DNA from: CAYHWE01 sp964360445
GTDB taxonomy: Bacteria > Patescibacteriota > Patescibacteriia > Patescibacteriales > JAKAJF01
NCBI GenBank assembly: GCA_964360445.1
Contig: CAYHWE010000021.1
Span: forward strand, 1 to 17,658
Length of the DNA stretch: 17,658 nt
Direction: 5' to 3'
Below the pieces are notes generated by a model. It was given only the letters and a program-made list of their open reading frames with translations. It ran no database searches and was not told where the DNA came from. This document shows, in pieces, positions 5,473 to 11,987 of this stretch. Position 1 is the stretch's first letter, and each line of letters begins with the position of its first letter. Position numbers and translations under genes: made by a program.

Positions 5473-5512
5473 AAAAGAACGAAAGAGGCCGCCCATCGTA
5501 TCGGGCGGCCTC
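5473..5512 (-). terminator. Attenuator terminator (3:4 stem) upstream of the 88-residue gene
   Basis: GAGGCCGCCC (5512-5503) pairs perfectly with GGGCGGCCTC (5494-5485) around eight bases. A T-rich but interrupted tract (TTTCGTTCTTTTAT) follows. It lies between the leader peptide stop and the gene. Confidence 0.82.
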
Positions 5513-5561
5513 GGTATGTGATTCATCCTACCATCAAACTTAGGCCAGCCCGGATCCAAGC
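5503..5561 (-). promoter_or_regulatory. Pause (1:2) and antiterminator (2:3) stems of the Val-type attenuator
   Basis: Strand 2, GGGCTGGCCT (5551-5542), pairs with AGGCCGCCC (5511-5503) over nine positions with one bulged T, using the 5' arm of the terminator. Strand 1 GCTTG (5561-5557) pairs with CGGGC (5552-5548) around GATC, with two G-T pairs. The three states are mutually exclusive, as in leader-peptide attenuation. Confidence 0.65.
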
Positions 5562-5629
5562 GCGACAACGACGACCGATAAAAGGCTTGAAATAATCTGA
5601 TTCTGGAATTTAGCTGCAACCATATTCAT
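5540..5629 (-). CDS. Branched-chain-type leader peptide, 29 aa (27 aa from the second ATG)
   Basis: A 29-codon frame from ATG 5629 (or 27 from ATG 5623). It holds an Ile-Ile pair, a Leu-Leu pair and four consecutive Val codons (GTC GTC GTT GTC, 5575-5564), ending ALGSGLA before TAA. The last codons GGG CTG GCC form strand 2 of the attenuator. Ile/Leu/Val runs just ahead of a terminator are the hallmark of ilv and leu operon leaders; the tail even resembles that of E. coli IlvL, though chance is possible. A promoter with TTGACA and TAAAAT predicts a transcript start about two bases before the first ATG. Alternative: a small hydrophobic membrane peptide. Confidence 0.62.
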   Translation of the reverse strand: MNMVAAKFQNQIISSLLSVVVVALGSGLA

Positions 5630-5638
5630 ATGGAAACG

Positions 5639-5667
5639 ATTTTACTCTTAAATCAAAGATTTGTCAA
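5639..5667 (-). promoter_or_regulatory. Strong promoter of the Val-type leader unit
   Basis: On the minus strand a perfect TTGACA (5667-5662), 17 bases, TAAAAT (5644-5639). Expected start is C5632 or A5631, next to the leader ATG at 5629. It begins four bases beyond the ndk terminator. Confidence 0.85.
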
Positions 5668-5670
5668 TAC

Positions 5671-5701
5671 AAAAAACCGGCCATGCTTCCGGCCGGTTTT
5701 T
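5671..5701 (-). terminator. Intrinsic terminator of ndk
   Basis: AAAAACCGGCC pairs with GGCCGGTTTTT around an eight-base loop, with one more T following on the minus strand. It is 9 bases past the ndk stop. Confidence 0.92.
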
Positions 5702-5709
5702 CCAATATT

Positions 5710-6312
5710 TTACTCTAAAATCCCATCCAGATTCACGTCATACAGGATCTGCTCCTGCACTAATTTATAATTTATGATTTCATTATCGGCAAACCAGATC
5801 TTTATTTCTCTTTCCGCCTCTTCCGGCTTATCAGAGCAATGCATCAAGTTCCTTACCGCTCTTCCGTCAATTCCCGCCAAAGCGTATGAATCAAGGGTAA
5901 GATCGCCGCGTATGGTCCCGACATCGGAAGTAGTCGGTTCTGTTCCGCCTACCAATTTTTTTACGATATTTATCGACTGATTGCCTTCAATGACCATGGC
6001 TGCAACCGGGCAGCATGTCATATAATTCACGAGTTGGCCGATGATATCCCTGCCATACTCGATAGCTTCTTTTTCAACCGGCATTCCGTTCGCCTCTCTT
6101 TCCTTTACGATCTTCTCCCCTTTTGATAAAAACCAGGCATCGTCTTTATTATAGTGTGTCCAGCATTGCTCTGCGGTCGGCACGACTAATTTAAGGGCGG
6201 CTATCTTCAATCCTGTCCTCTCGATCCTCTTGATAATTTCACCGACAAGCGATCTCTGGACTCCATCCGGTTTGATAATGGCAAATGTTCTTTCTTTTTT
6301 TGGATGATTCAT
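5710..6312 (-). CDS. ndk: Nucleoside diphosphate kinase, enlarged form
   Basis: Transfers the gamma-phosphate of ATP to nucleoside diphosphates through a phospho-histidine, balancing NTP pools in the cytoplasm. N-terminal RTFAIIKPDGVQR (8-20) with Lys14 is the family start. The catalytic motif is NLMHCSD (155-161) with His158; Cys replaces the usual Gly after the His. TIRGD (133-137) supplies the nucleotide-binding Arg. At 200 residues it is about 50 longer than typical enzymes, mainly through an insert of about 30 residues around 58-92 (KGEKIVKEREANGMPVEKEA) and a C-terminal extension. Longer NDKs of this kind occur in CPR bacteria and archaea as far as I recall. The ATG at 6312 has no clear Shine-Dalgarno. 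Terminator at 5671-5701. Confidence 0.93.
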   Translation of the reverse strand: MNHPKKERTFAIIKPDGVQRSLVGEIIKRIERTGLKIAALKLVVPTAEQCWTHYNKDDAWFLSKGEKIVKEREANGMPVEKEAIEYGRDIIGQLVNYMTCCPVAAMVIEGNQSINIVKKLVGGTEPTTSDVGTIRGDLTLDSYALAGIDGRAVRNLMHCSDKPEEAEREIKIWFADNEIINYKLVQEQILYDVNLDGILE

Positions 6313-6372
6313 ATTGATTTAGGATTATTAGATCAACAGGATCGGCAGAGCTGCTATAATGCTCCCTCGCAA

Positions 6373-6418
6373 ATCTGTGCATCTGTGATAATCTGTATTA
6401 AAATCTGTTTTAATTTGT
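6373..6418. repeat. Five near-helically spaced ATCTGT/ATTTGT words
   Basis: ATCTGT occurs at 6373, 6381, 6391 and 6403 and ATTTGT at 6413, with steps of 8, 10, 12 and 10 bases, all between the response regulator stop and the ndk start. The array could be a decaying minisatellite or a set of in-phase binding sites. Confidence 0.5.
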
Positions 6419-6420
6419 AC

Positions 6421-6795
6421 TTATCCCAAGAATTCTTTTACCTTATCGCTAACTTGGGTCGGAGTCAAGCTCGATTTGACGATATAGTCAACCGCGCCCA
6501 TCTCCTTGCCCTTTTTTTTATCCTCTTCCGTTCCCAAATTGGTAAGCATGATCACAGGCACTTCCTTTGTCTTAGCGTCTTTTTTCAATTCAGCCAAAAC
6601 GGAAAAACCGTCAAGCTGAGGCATAATTATGTCTAAAAGTATGATATCAAAATCATCCTTTTTAGCTTTTTCCAGGCCGTCTGATCCGTTGGTGGCGACC
6701 ATAACGGTAAAACCGTTGGTCTCAAATTTAATCTTATACATCGACCCCAACACGCTGTCATCTTCCACAATCAAGACTTTTTTTGTTTTTGGCAT
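6421..6795 (-). CDS. Single-domain response regulator (CheY-like receiver)
   Basis: A phospho-acceptor receiver with no output domain, so it acts by protein contact or by passing phosphate on. From the ATG at 6795 (124 residues) the pocket is complete: E11-D12-D13, phospho-site D55 in LLDIIMPQLDG, T85 in IMLTN, and K107 in YIVKSS. An upstream in-frame ATG at 6828 would add 11 residues encoded by the repeat at 6812-6885. The MPKTKKVLIVEDD start fits the family, so 6795 is chosen. No Shine-Dalgarno is seen. The LTNLGTEED and GAVDYIVKSSLTP segments are of the CPR type. No histidine kinase gene is in the window, so the partner is unknown. Confidence 0.9.
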   Translation of the reverse strand: MPKTKKVLIVEDDSVLGSMYKIKFETNGFTVMVATNGSDGLEKAKKDDFDIILLDIIMPQLDGFSVLAELKKDAKTKEVPVIMLTNLGTEEDKKKGKEMGAVDYIVKSSLTPTQVSDKVKEFLG

Positions 6796-6811
6796 ATAAC
6801 ATGATAGATTT

Positions 6812-6885
6812 ACACAAATTACTTGCAAATTTACACAGATTGTTTTATTTGTGTTAATTTGTTTTAAATTTGTGTGAATTTGTGT
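6812..6885. repeat. Degenerate ATTTGTGT/ACACAAAT word repeat
   Basis: ATTTGTGT occurs at 6847, 6868 and 6878, and its complement ACACAAAT at 6812 with the variant ACACAGAT at 6833. The block can fold into AT-rich hairpins. It fills the gap between the lipoprotein stop (6890) and the response regulator start. Confidence 0.5.
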
Positions 6886-6889
6886 ATTA

Positions 6890-7873
6890 CTAATTAGTCA
6901 CGCATCCGCCGTTTCCCGAATCAGAATTGCTTGTTCCGGAACCAAAACCTGGAGCCGGAGTGGCTGAAGATAATTTTGCGCCGCATTCTTCCGGCCGATT
7001 TTCAAATCCAAAGCAAACCGCTTCCAAAATGCTTGCGGAATCCCTTTCTGAATTGACCTTCTTTCCATTAATGACTAAAGTCGGCGAGCCCTGAACTCCG
7101 TATTTCTGATTATCAGCCTTATATATATCAAACGGGGGGAAGCTTGACGCCCAATTATTTTTATCATTGAATTTTTCCTTTACCTTGAACTGCTTGTCAT
7201 AACCGGCAACGCAGGCATTCATTTTTTTCGTATCAACGCCGACAGACTTCAAGCATTGTTCGGATTCTCCCTTTTCCAGGAAACAACCAAGATATTTTTT
7301 AAATTTATTCGCATCCTCTTTGATGCAGGATTGTCGCAGCTGTTCATCAATCTCTTTCTCGCCGTGCATGGCATAGTCAACGAATTTCAGGTCAAATTTG
7401 ATCTTATCGCCCAATGCGTCCAAAACCGGCAGCATCCCTTTTTCAATCTGGGTCCCGTACGGACAATGACTCATTACGAACAACTCCACTTCCGGCTTTT
7501 CTTTTTTCGGAATATCCGCGTTTTCCGCTTCGTCAGATCCATCCGCAGAAGCCTGGTCCTTATTCTTTTCCGCCTCTATCTCTTTTATATTCATAGCCTC
7601 TGGGAAAAAAATCTCGCCGTCCTTTGTCGCGTAAGATGTTATTTCCTGTCCGCCCGGCAACGCGACCTTGATCTTATATAATCCGAATTCTTCGGTGACT
7701 TCCCTTATCTCGACCTTATCGCCCGGCTTAAGCAGATTCTCATTGATAAACCCGGCAATTTTCGTTTTAACCTCATCAGAAGACAGCTTGACTTGCTTTT
7801 TCCTGTTCAGATTCAAGCTGCATCCGGTCGCGATAAAAACCAAAACCAAACTTAAGATTATTATTTTTTTCAT
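6890..7873 (-). CDS. Thioredoxin-fold (DsbA/GILT-like) lipoprotein
   Basis: A 327-residue exported protein. The N-terminus MKKIIILSLVLVFIATGC ends in a lipobox-like site with Cys18, so membrane anchoring outside the cytoplasm is expected. Residues 30-95 form a small separate domain, then an acidic linker (about 100-125) leads to a thioredoxin-like domain (about 128-295). That domain has active site CPYG (137-140) after VMSH and the cis-Pro loop GSPTLVING (262-270). The site has one Cys, not CxxC. Further Cys at 183, 197, 207, 221, 287 and 297 suggest structural or auxiliary disulfides. A Gly/Ser-rich tail ends with another Cys. Probable role: thiol-disulfide exchange on exported proteins. Stop and start flank repeat-rich short gaps. 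Confidence 0.82.
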   Translation of the reverse strand: MKKIIILSLVLVFIATGCSLNLNRKKQVKLSSDEVKTKIAGFINENLLKPGDKVEIREVTEEFGLYKIKVALPGGQEITSYATKDGEIFFPEAMNIKEIEAEKNKDQASADGSDEAENADIPKKEKPEVELFVMSHCPYGTQIEKGMLPVLDALGDKIKFDLKFVDYAMHGEKEIDEQLRQSCIKEDANKFKKYLGCFLEKGESEQCLKSVGVDTKKMNACVAGYDKQFKVKEKFNDKNNWASSFPPFDIYKADNQKYGVQGSPTLVINGKKVNSERDSASILEAVCFGFENRPEECGAKLSSATPAPGFGSGTSNSDSGNGGCVTN

Positions 7874-7943
7874 ACAAGAATTTTTATATTATAATATTTT
7901 AATTCTAACCCATTACACAGATATAAGCAAAGATTATTTCGTA

Positions 7944-10568
7944 TTACACCCAGGTAACGCTGGCGATCTGATCTTCCGATTCCTTGAAACGCATCAATCT
8001 CACTCCCTGCGTGTCCCTGCCCAATTCATTGACTGATTTGAACGGCAGCCTGATCACCTGTCCTTTTTCTGAAATGATGACAAGGTCCTTTTCCATCATC
8101 GTTTCCATATTGACAACGAATGCGTTGGTCAATTTTCCGGTTTTGGAAGTGATTTTCGCCGTCTTGATTCCGGAGCCTCCTCTTCCCTGGACTTTATAAT
8201 TATTTAAGCCTGTGCGTTTGCCATAACCCTGATCCATGACCGCCAAGATCTGATATTTCTTGATTTTCTCTTTATCGGTTCTGATCACGCCCATGCCGAC
8301 CAACACATCGCCTTTTCGCAGACGGATGCCGCGCACGCCAGCAGCATTCCTGCCCATATCGCGGACGTCATCTTCTTCAAAACGAATAGCCTGGCCGTCA
8401 GCGGTAACCAAAAGGATCTGATCGGCTCCGCTAGTCGGCTTCGCCCAGATCAATTTATCATCATCTTTTATCTTGATCGCAATCAATCCGGAACGGCGGA
8501 CGTTAGAGAACGCATTGATCTCGACTTTCTTGACAAGACCTTGTTCGGTCGCGAAAAATAAATATTTATTATTTTTATTTATCTTATCTAACGGCAATAC
8601 CGAAGTTACCTTTTCAGTCTGCATCAATTGCAGGAAGTTTACGATCGCCTGTCCTTTGGCGGTACGGGCCGCCTGCGGGATTTCATACGCTTTCAGCTGG
8701 AAAACGCGGCCTTTGGTCGTAAAGAAAAGGATGTCATCATGGGTCATGGTGGTGAACATCATCTCCACCATGTCCTCTTCTTTTGTCGTCAGTCCGACGA
8801 CGCCTTTACCGCCCCTGCCCTGCACCTTGAAAGTGTCTGGCGTAACACGCTTGATGTAACCATCTCTAGTCATCAATACGACCGCTTCTTCATTCGGCAC
8901 CAAATCTTCCATTGAAAAATCCTTGATGCCATGAGCCATGATCTGAGTCCTGCGCTCGCTTTCATATTTGCTTGCCAGATTCGCAGTTTCATCTTTGATG
9001 ATGCCCGAAATCTTAGCCGGTGATTTTAAGATGCCTTCTAGTTCCTTGATCAATGCCATTTTTTCCTTCAATTCATTTTCAATCTTCAATCTTTCAAGGT
9101 TAGCCAAATTCTGCAATCTCATTTCCAAAATCGCGATCGCTTGGCGCTCTGATAATTTGAATTTTTTCATCAAATTTATCTTCGCTACCTCCTTATCCTT
9201 GGATTCCTTGATTGTCTTTATAATAGCGTCAATGTTACTTAAAGCTATCATCAGCCCTTCTAAGATATGAGCCCTGTCGCGCGCCTTGTCCAGATCAAAC
9301 TGAGTCCTGCGCTTTATGACTTCGATCCTATGCTTGATGAATTCCTCCAAAACCATTTTCAAGGTCAAAACCTTCGGCTGGATGCCGTCAATCAAAGCCA
9401 GCATGTTTACGTGAAATGTTTCTTGCAATTGAGTTTGCTTGAACAAGCTGTTCAAAATCTTTTTCGGATAAGCATCTCTCTTCAATTCAACAACGACACG
9501 CACGCCATCCTTATCAGATTCATCGCGCAAATCCCTTATCCCCTCGATTTTTTTATCTTTAACCAAGTCGGCAATTTTCTCTACCAATGTCGCTTTATTA
9601 ACCTGATAAGGGATTTCGGTGATTATGATCTGGGAGGAGCCGCTCTTTGTCTCGGAAATATCAGCCCTGCCGCGCATGACGATTCCGCCCTTGCCGGTCG
9701 CATAAGCTTGTAAGATATCTTTCTTATTATAAATGATACCGCCGGTCGGGAAATCCGGTCCTTTTACGAATTCCATCAAATCCTCGATCGTAGCTTCCGG
9801 ATTCTCAAGCAGATGGATGACAGCATTGCTCAATTCTCCCAAGTTATGCGGAGGGATATTGGTCGCCATACCGACGGCGATACCCATAGTTCCGTTAAGC
9901 AGAAGGTTCGGAACCTTTGCCGGCAATACTCTCGGTTCATTTTGCGAACCGTCGAAGTTCGGAGTGAACTTGACCGTATTCTTCTCGATATCAAAAAGCA
10001 TTTCCTCGGCCAGATGGGAAAGTTTTGCCTCCGTATAACGCATGGCCGCCGCGTTATCTCCGTCCATAGAACCGAAGTTACCTTGTCCTTTGACCAAAAC
10101 TTGGCGCATGGAAAAATCCTGGGCCATACGGACCATAGAATCATACACAGCGGTATCGCCGTGAGGATGATATTTACCGAGCACTTCACCGACGACAGTC
10201 GCCGATTTCCTGAACTTTCCGCCAGCCCTAAGACCGATATCCCACATGGCGTAAAGGATTCTCCTATGTACCGGCTTCAATCCGTCGCGGACATCAGGCA
10301 AGGCGCGGGAAACGATAACGCTCATAGCGTAATCCAGATAGGATTTACGCATTTCATTGATGATCGGCTGCGGTTCAACGATGCCGAATTCAGTCATTGT
10401 CTTTTCGGTTACGACAAGACTGCGGACATTTCCGTTTTCATTTATCTGCATCTCCTCCTGAAGTTCCAATTTTTTAGTATCTTCAATCTTCTCCTCAAAC
10501 GCCTTCCTGTCTATTTTCGCCCCTTCCTCCTTTTTCTTAGATTGTTTCTTGTTATTGTCTTTTTTCAT
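7944..10568 (-). CDS. gyrA: DNA gyrase subunit A
   Basis: The breakage-rejoining subunit of gyrase, which with GyrB introduces negative supercoils. The core starts at SYLDYAMSVIVSRALPDVRDG (from residue 76). The catalytic tyrosine is Y178 in AAMRYTEAKL. The quinolone-pocket segment HPHGDTAVYD has Thr139 at the E. coli Ser83 position and Asp143 at Asp87. The C-terminal DNA-wrapping pinwheel carries the GyrA box QGRGGKG (583-589), with a decayed repeat QGRGGSG further on; the box argues for GyrA over ParC. Total 874 residues. Relative to E. coli there is an N-terminal extension of about 56 residues, rich in Lys and Glu. The ATG at 10568 lacks a Shine-Dalgarno; a later Met (residue 58) could be the true start, so the extension is uncertain. 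Confidence 0.96.
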   Translation of the reverse strand: MKKDNNKKQSKKKEEGAKIDRKAFEEKIEDTKKLELQEEMQINENGNVRSLVVTEKTMTEFGIVEPQPIINEMRKSYLDYAMSVIVSRALPDVRDGLKPVHRRILYAMWDIGLRAGGKFRKSATVVGEVLGKYHPHGDTAVYDSMVRMAQDFSMRQVLVKGQGNFGSMDGDNAAAMRYTEAKLSHLAEEMLFDIEKNTVKFTPNFDGSQNEPRVLPAKVPNLLLNGTMGIAVGMATNIPPHNLGELSNAVIHLLENPEATIEDLMEFVKGPDFPTGGIIYNKKDILQAYATGKGGIVMRGRADISETKSGSSQIIITEIPYQVNKATLVEKIADLVKDKKIEGIRDLRDESDKDGVRVVVELKRDAYPKKILNSLFKQTQLQETFHVNMLALIDGIQPKVLTLKMVLEEFIKHRIEVIKRRTQFDLDKARDRAHILEGLMIALSNIDAIIKTIKESKDKEVAKINLMKKFKLSERQAIAILEMRLQNLANLERLKIENELKEKMALIKELEGILKSPAKISGIIKDETANLASKYESERRTQIMAHGIKDFSMEDLVPNEEAVVLMTRDGYIKRVTPDTFKVQGRGGKGVVGLTTKEEDMVEMMFTTMTHDDILFFTTKGRVFQLKAYEIPQAARTAKGQAIVNFLQLMQTEKVTSVLPLDKINKNNKYLFFATEQGLVKKVEINAFSNVRRSGLIAIKIKDDDKLIWAKPTSGADQILLVTADGQAIRFEEDDVRDMGRNAAGVRGIRLRKGDVLVGMGVIRTDKEKIKKYQILAVMDQGYGKRTGLNNYKVQGRGGSGIKTAKITSKTGKLTNAFVVNMETMMEKDLVIISEKGQVIRLPFKSVNELGRDTQGVRLMRFKESEDQIASVTWV

Positions 10569-10576
10569 ATATAAAC

Positions 10577-10626
10577 AATTAATAAACTATCAGTGTAATC
10601 ACGTGCTTTCACGTGCTAATCAGTGG
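10577..10626. repeat. Interleaved repeat with two GCACGTG copies between gyrA and the upstream gene
   Basis: On the minus strand the order is CACTGATTA, GCACGTGA, AA, GCACGTGATTA, CACTGAT. Each CACGTG is itself a palindrome. The stop codon TAG of the upstream gene is inside the first unit. It occupies most of the 47-base gap before gyrA. Confidence 0.55.
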
Positions 10627-11137
10627 TTCTGACATTTTCCAATCTCATCTTAAGCTCTTTTATTTTATCTTCGCCATTGACCGGCAATTTATTTCCTGTT
10701 CCATCCTGCCCGGCATTCCCTAGGCTATCCAGCCCGTCTTTCGCTTCCTGCATGACCGAATCCAGTTCCTGAAAAATTTCGCCTAACTCCTGTTTTTCGC
10801 CTTGTGGCGCGGTCATGGCTGTTTCCTGGAAAATATTTTTGACATTAAAAATCCAGACTACGAACACCAAAACCATAAAAAAAGAAATCCCGCTCCACAT
10901 TATCATCTTTTTCTGCGTATCCTCTCTTTGTCTTTGTCCAAAATTGAAAATAATCTCCGGTTCACCACGAGACAGCGTAGCTGTTTTTCGTGGCCCTTCT
11001 TTTTTTAAAAATTCTCTTGATTCCGGCAATAAATCAGAAGGTTTTATAATCCCCCTAACCTCCTTTGCCAAGATGGCTTTATATTTGCTTGCTTTTTTTA
11101 TTTTTTTCACTTCGATTTTATGCGCTTTTTTTGGCAT
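10616..11137 (-). CDS. Unknown single-TM protein, 173 aa
   Basis: Not recognised. The N-terminal 75 residues are basic (MPKKAHKIEVKKIKKASK). One transmembrane helix lies at about 78-99 (WSGISFFMVLVFVVWIF). The C-terminal part is acidic and helical, with a Gly/Asn-rich linker at about 140-155. The charge pattern suggests N-in, C-out. Within the basic part residues about 49-58 are encoded by a perfect palindrome (10965-10993), a probable insertion read in frame. It lies 9 bases after the MBL-fold hydrolase gene and 47 before gyrA, so the three may be co-transcribed. No functional claim is possible. Confidence 0.7.
   Translation of the reverse strand: MPKKAHKIEVKKIKKASKYKAILAKEVRGIIKPSDLLPESREFLKKEGPRKTATLSRGEPEIIFNFGQRQREDTQKKMIMWSGISFFMVLVFVVWIFNVKNIFQETAMTAPQGEKQELGEIFQELDSVMQEAKDGLDSLGNAGQDGTGNKLPVNGEDKIKELKMRLENVRTTD
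10965..10993. repeat. Palindromic element inside a coding sequence
   Basis: CCACGA, G, ACAGC, loop GTA, GCTGT, TTT, TCGTGG: eleven pairs in 29 bases. It is read in frame within the 173-residue protein gene. This resembles in-frame palindromic insertions known from Rickettsia (RPE), without a claim of relation. Confidence 0.6.
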
Positions 11138-11146
11138 AATTTGGAA

Positions 11147-11791
11147 TTATAAACTCAAAATGACTAATTCCGTTTCTTCCTGCGGCAAATCCCTCTTGCT
11201 TATCTTCAATTTCTCTTCATATCTCGGCGCCAGCCCGAGTTCTTTCACGAATTTATCAACTCCATCAATATCCAATTTCAAGCCTTCGACTTTATAATGC
11301 ATCGGGATAACGATTCTCGGTTCAATCTGGGATATGACTTCGACAGCCTGCTTCGCGTTCAGGTTATAAGTTCCGCCGACCGGAATCAAAAGAATGTCCG
11401 TCCCCTCCAATTCTTCCAGCTGCTTCGCGTCCAAAATCTGTCCCAGATCTCCCAAATGGACAACCTTTATGTCATCTATCGTAATCCTATATATGACGTT
11501 TTTTCCTCTTTCCTTCCCTTCTTTTTCATCATGATAAGAATCGACTCCTTCGATAGCCACTCCTTTTATATCATATTCTCCGGCAGCATCTACGATAAAA
11601 GGAGTCCCCCTTATAGCGCTCTTATTGTTATGATTATAATGATCATGGCTGATTGTCACGATGTCCGCCTCAAGGCTGGGAACTTTCAATCCGATTGTCT
11701 TATCAAATGGATCAGTAACGACAGTCACGGCATCCGAACCCGTCTTATCCTGCAATTTGAAACATGAATGGCCTAGCCAGGTAATATACAT
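11147..11791 (-). CDS. Metallo-beta-lactamase-fold hydrolase (UlaG/COG2220-like)
   Basis: A cytoplasmic metal-dependent hydrolase of the small MBL type. From the ATG at 11791 (214 residues) it starts MYITWLGHSCFKL, the family opening. The metal motif reads SHDHYNHN, where the Asp of HxHxDH is Asn. GEYDIKGV, HLGDLG and PMHYK supply later ligands. The Asp-to-Asn change could alter the second metal site. An ATG at 11857 in frame would add 22 residues encoded by the palindromic element at 11809-11853; these are unlike the family, so 11791 is preferred. A good promoter stands at 11876-11904. It lies 9 bases before the single-TM protein gene. Substrate unknown. Confidence 0.86.
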   Translation of the reverse strand: MYITWLGHSCFKLQDKTGSDAVTVVTDPFDKTIGLKVPSLEADIVTISHDHYNHNNKSAIRGTPFIVDAAGEYDIKGVAIEGVDSYHDEKEGKERGKNVIYRITIDDIKVVHLGDLGQILDAKQLEELEGTDILLIPVGGTYNLNAKQAVEVISQIEPRIVIPMHYKVEGLKLDIDGVDKFVKELGLAPRYEEKLKISKRDLPQEETELVILSL

Positions 11792-11808
11792 AAATTTACA
11801 ACCCCCTT

Positions 11809-11853
11809 TAACAAAGGGGGTTAGCCCGTCTCGACTCGAGCCGAGGGGATTTT
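11809..11853. repeat. Dispersed palindromic element, copy 1
   Basis: Contains AACCCCCTTT/AAAGGGGGTT (ten pairs; loop AAC on the plus strand), an inner palindrome CTCGACTCGAG, and the end GAGGGGATTTT. The ends match copy 2 at 17028-17064: ACCCCCTTT at one side, GAGGGG(G)ATTTT at the other. It lies in the leader of the MBL-fold gene. Confidence 0.65.
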
Positions 11854-11875
11854 TCACCTTAATTAATATACCTTT

Positions 11876-11904
11876 ATTTTACAGCATTTTCCGCTAACTA
11901 TCAA
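11876..11904 (-). promoter_or_regulatory. Promoter of the MBL-fold gene with overlapping palindrome
   Basis: On the minus strand TTGATA (11904-11899), 17 bases, TAAAAT (11881-11876). The perfect palindrome TAACTAT-CA-ATAGTTA (11895-11910) covers the -35 element and would suit a repressor operator. The palindrome role is inferred. Confidence 0.6.
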
Positions 11905-11939
11905 TAGTTAACACTATATGTCTATGCTTTTTTGGATAA

Positions 11940-11971
11940 ATTAAAATTAGCTAAAATTAGCTAATTTTAAT
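11940..11971 (-). terminator. AT-rich hairpin after the giant coiled-coil gene
   Basis: ATTAAAATTAGC pairs perfectly over 12 bases with GCTAATTTTAAT around an eight-base loop. The stem has few G-C pairs and only a poor T-tract, so its strength as terminator is doubtful. It is also a repeat of the word TAAAATTAGC. Confidence 0.4.
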
Positions 11972-11987
11972 ATTATTTTTAGTCTAA

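Noticed and set aside
5468..5473. TATAAT just before the 88-residue protein gene as a second promoter
   Set aside because: No acceptable -35 at 16-18 bases; that position is inside the terminator stem.
6348..6364. TATAAT within a GAGC/GCTC hairpin on the plus strand
   Set aside because: No -35 element and no plus-strand gene follow; probably chance or part of the local repeat.
9267..10574. Long plus-strand open frames opposite gyrA
   Set aside because: They mirror the highly constrained gyrA reading frame and have no start signals or recognisable domains.
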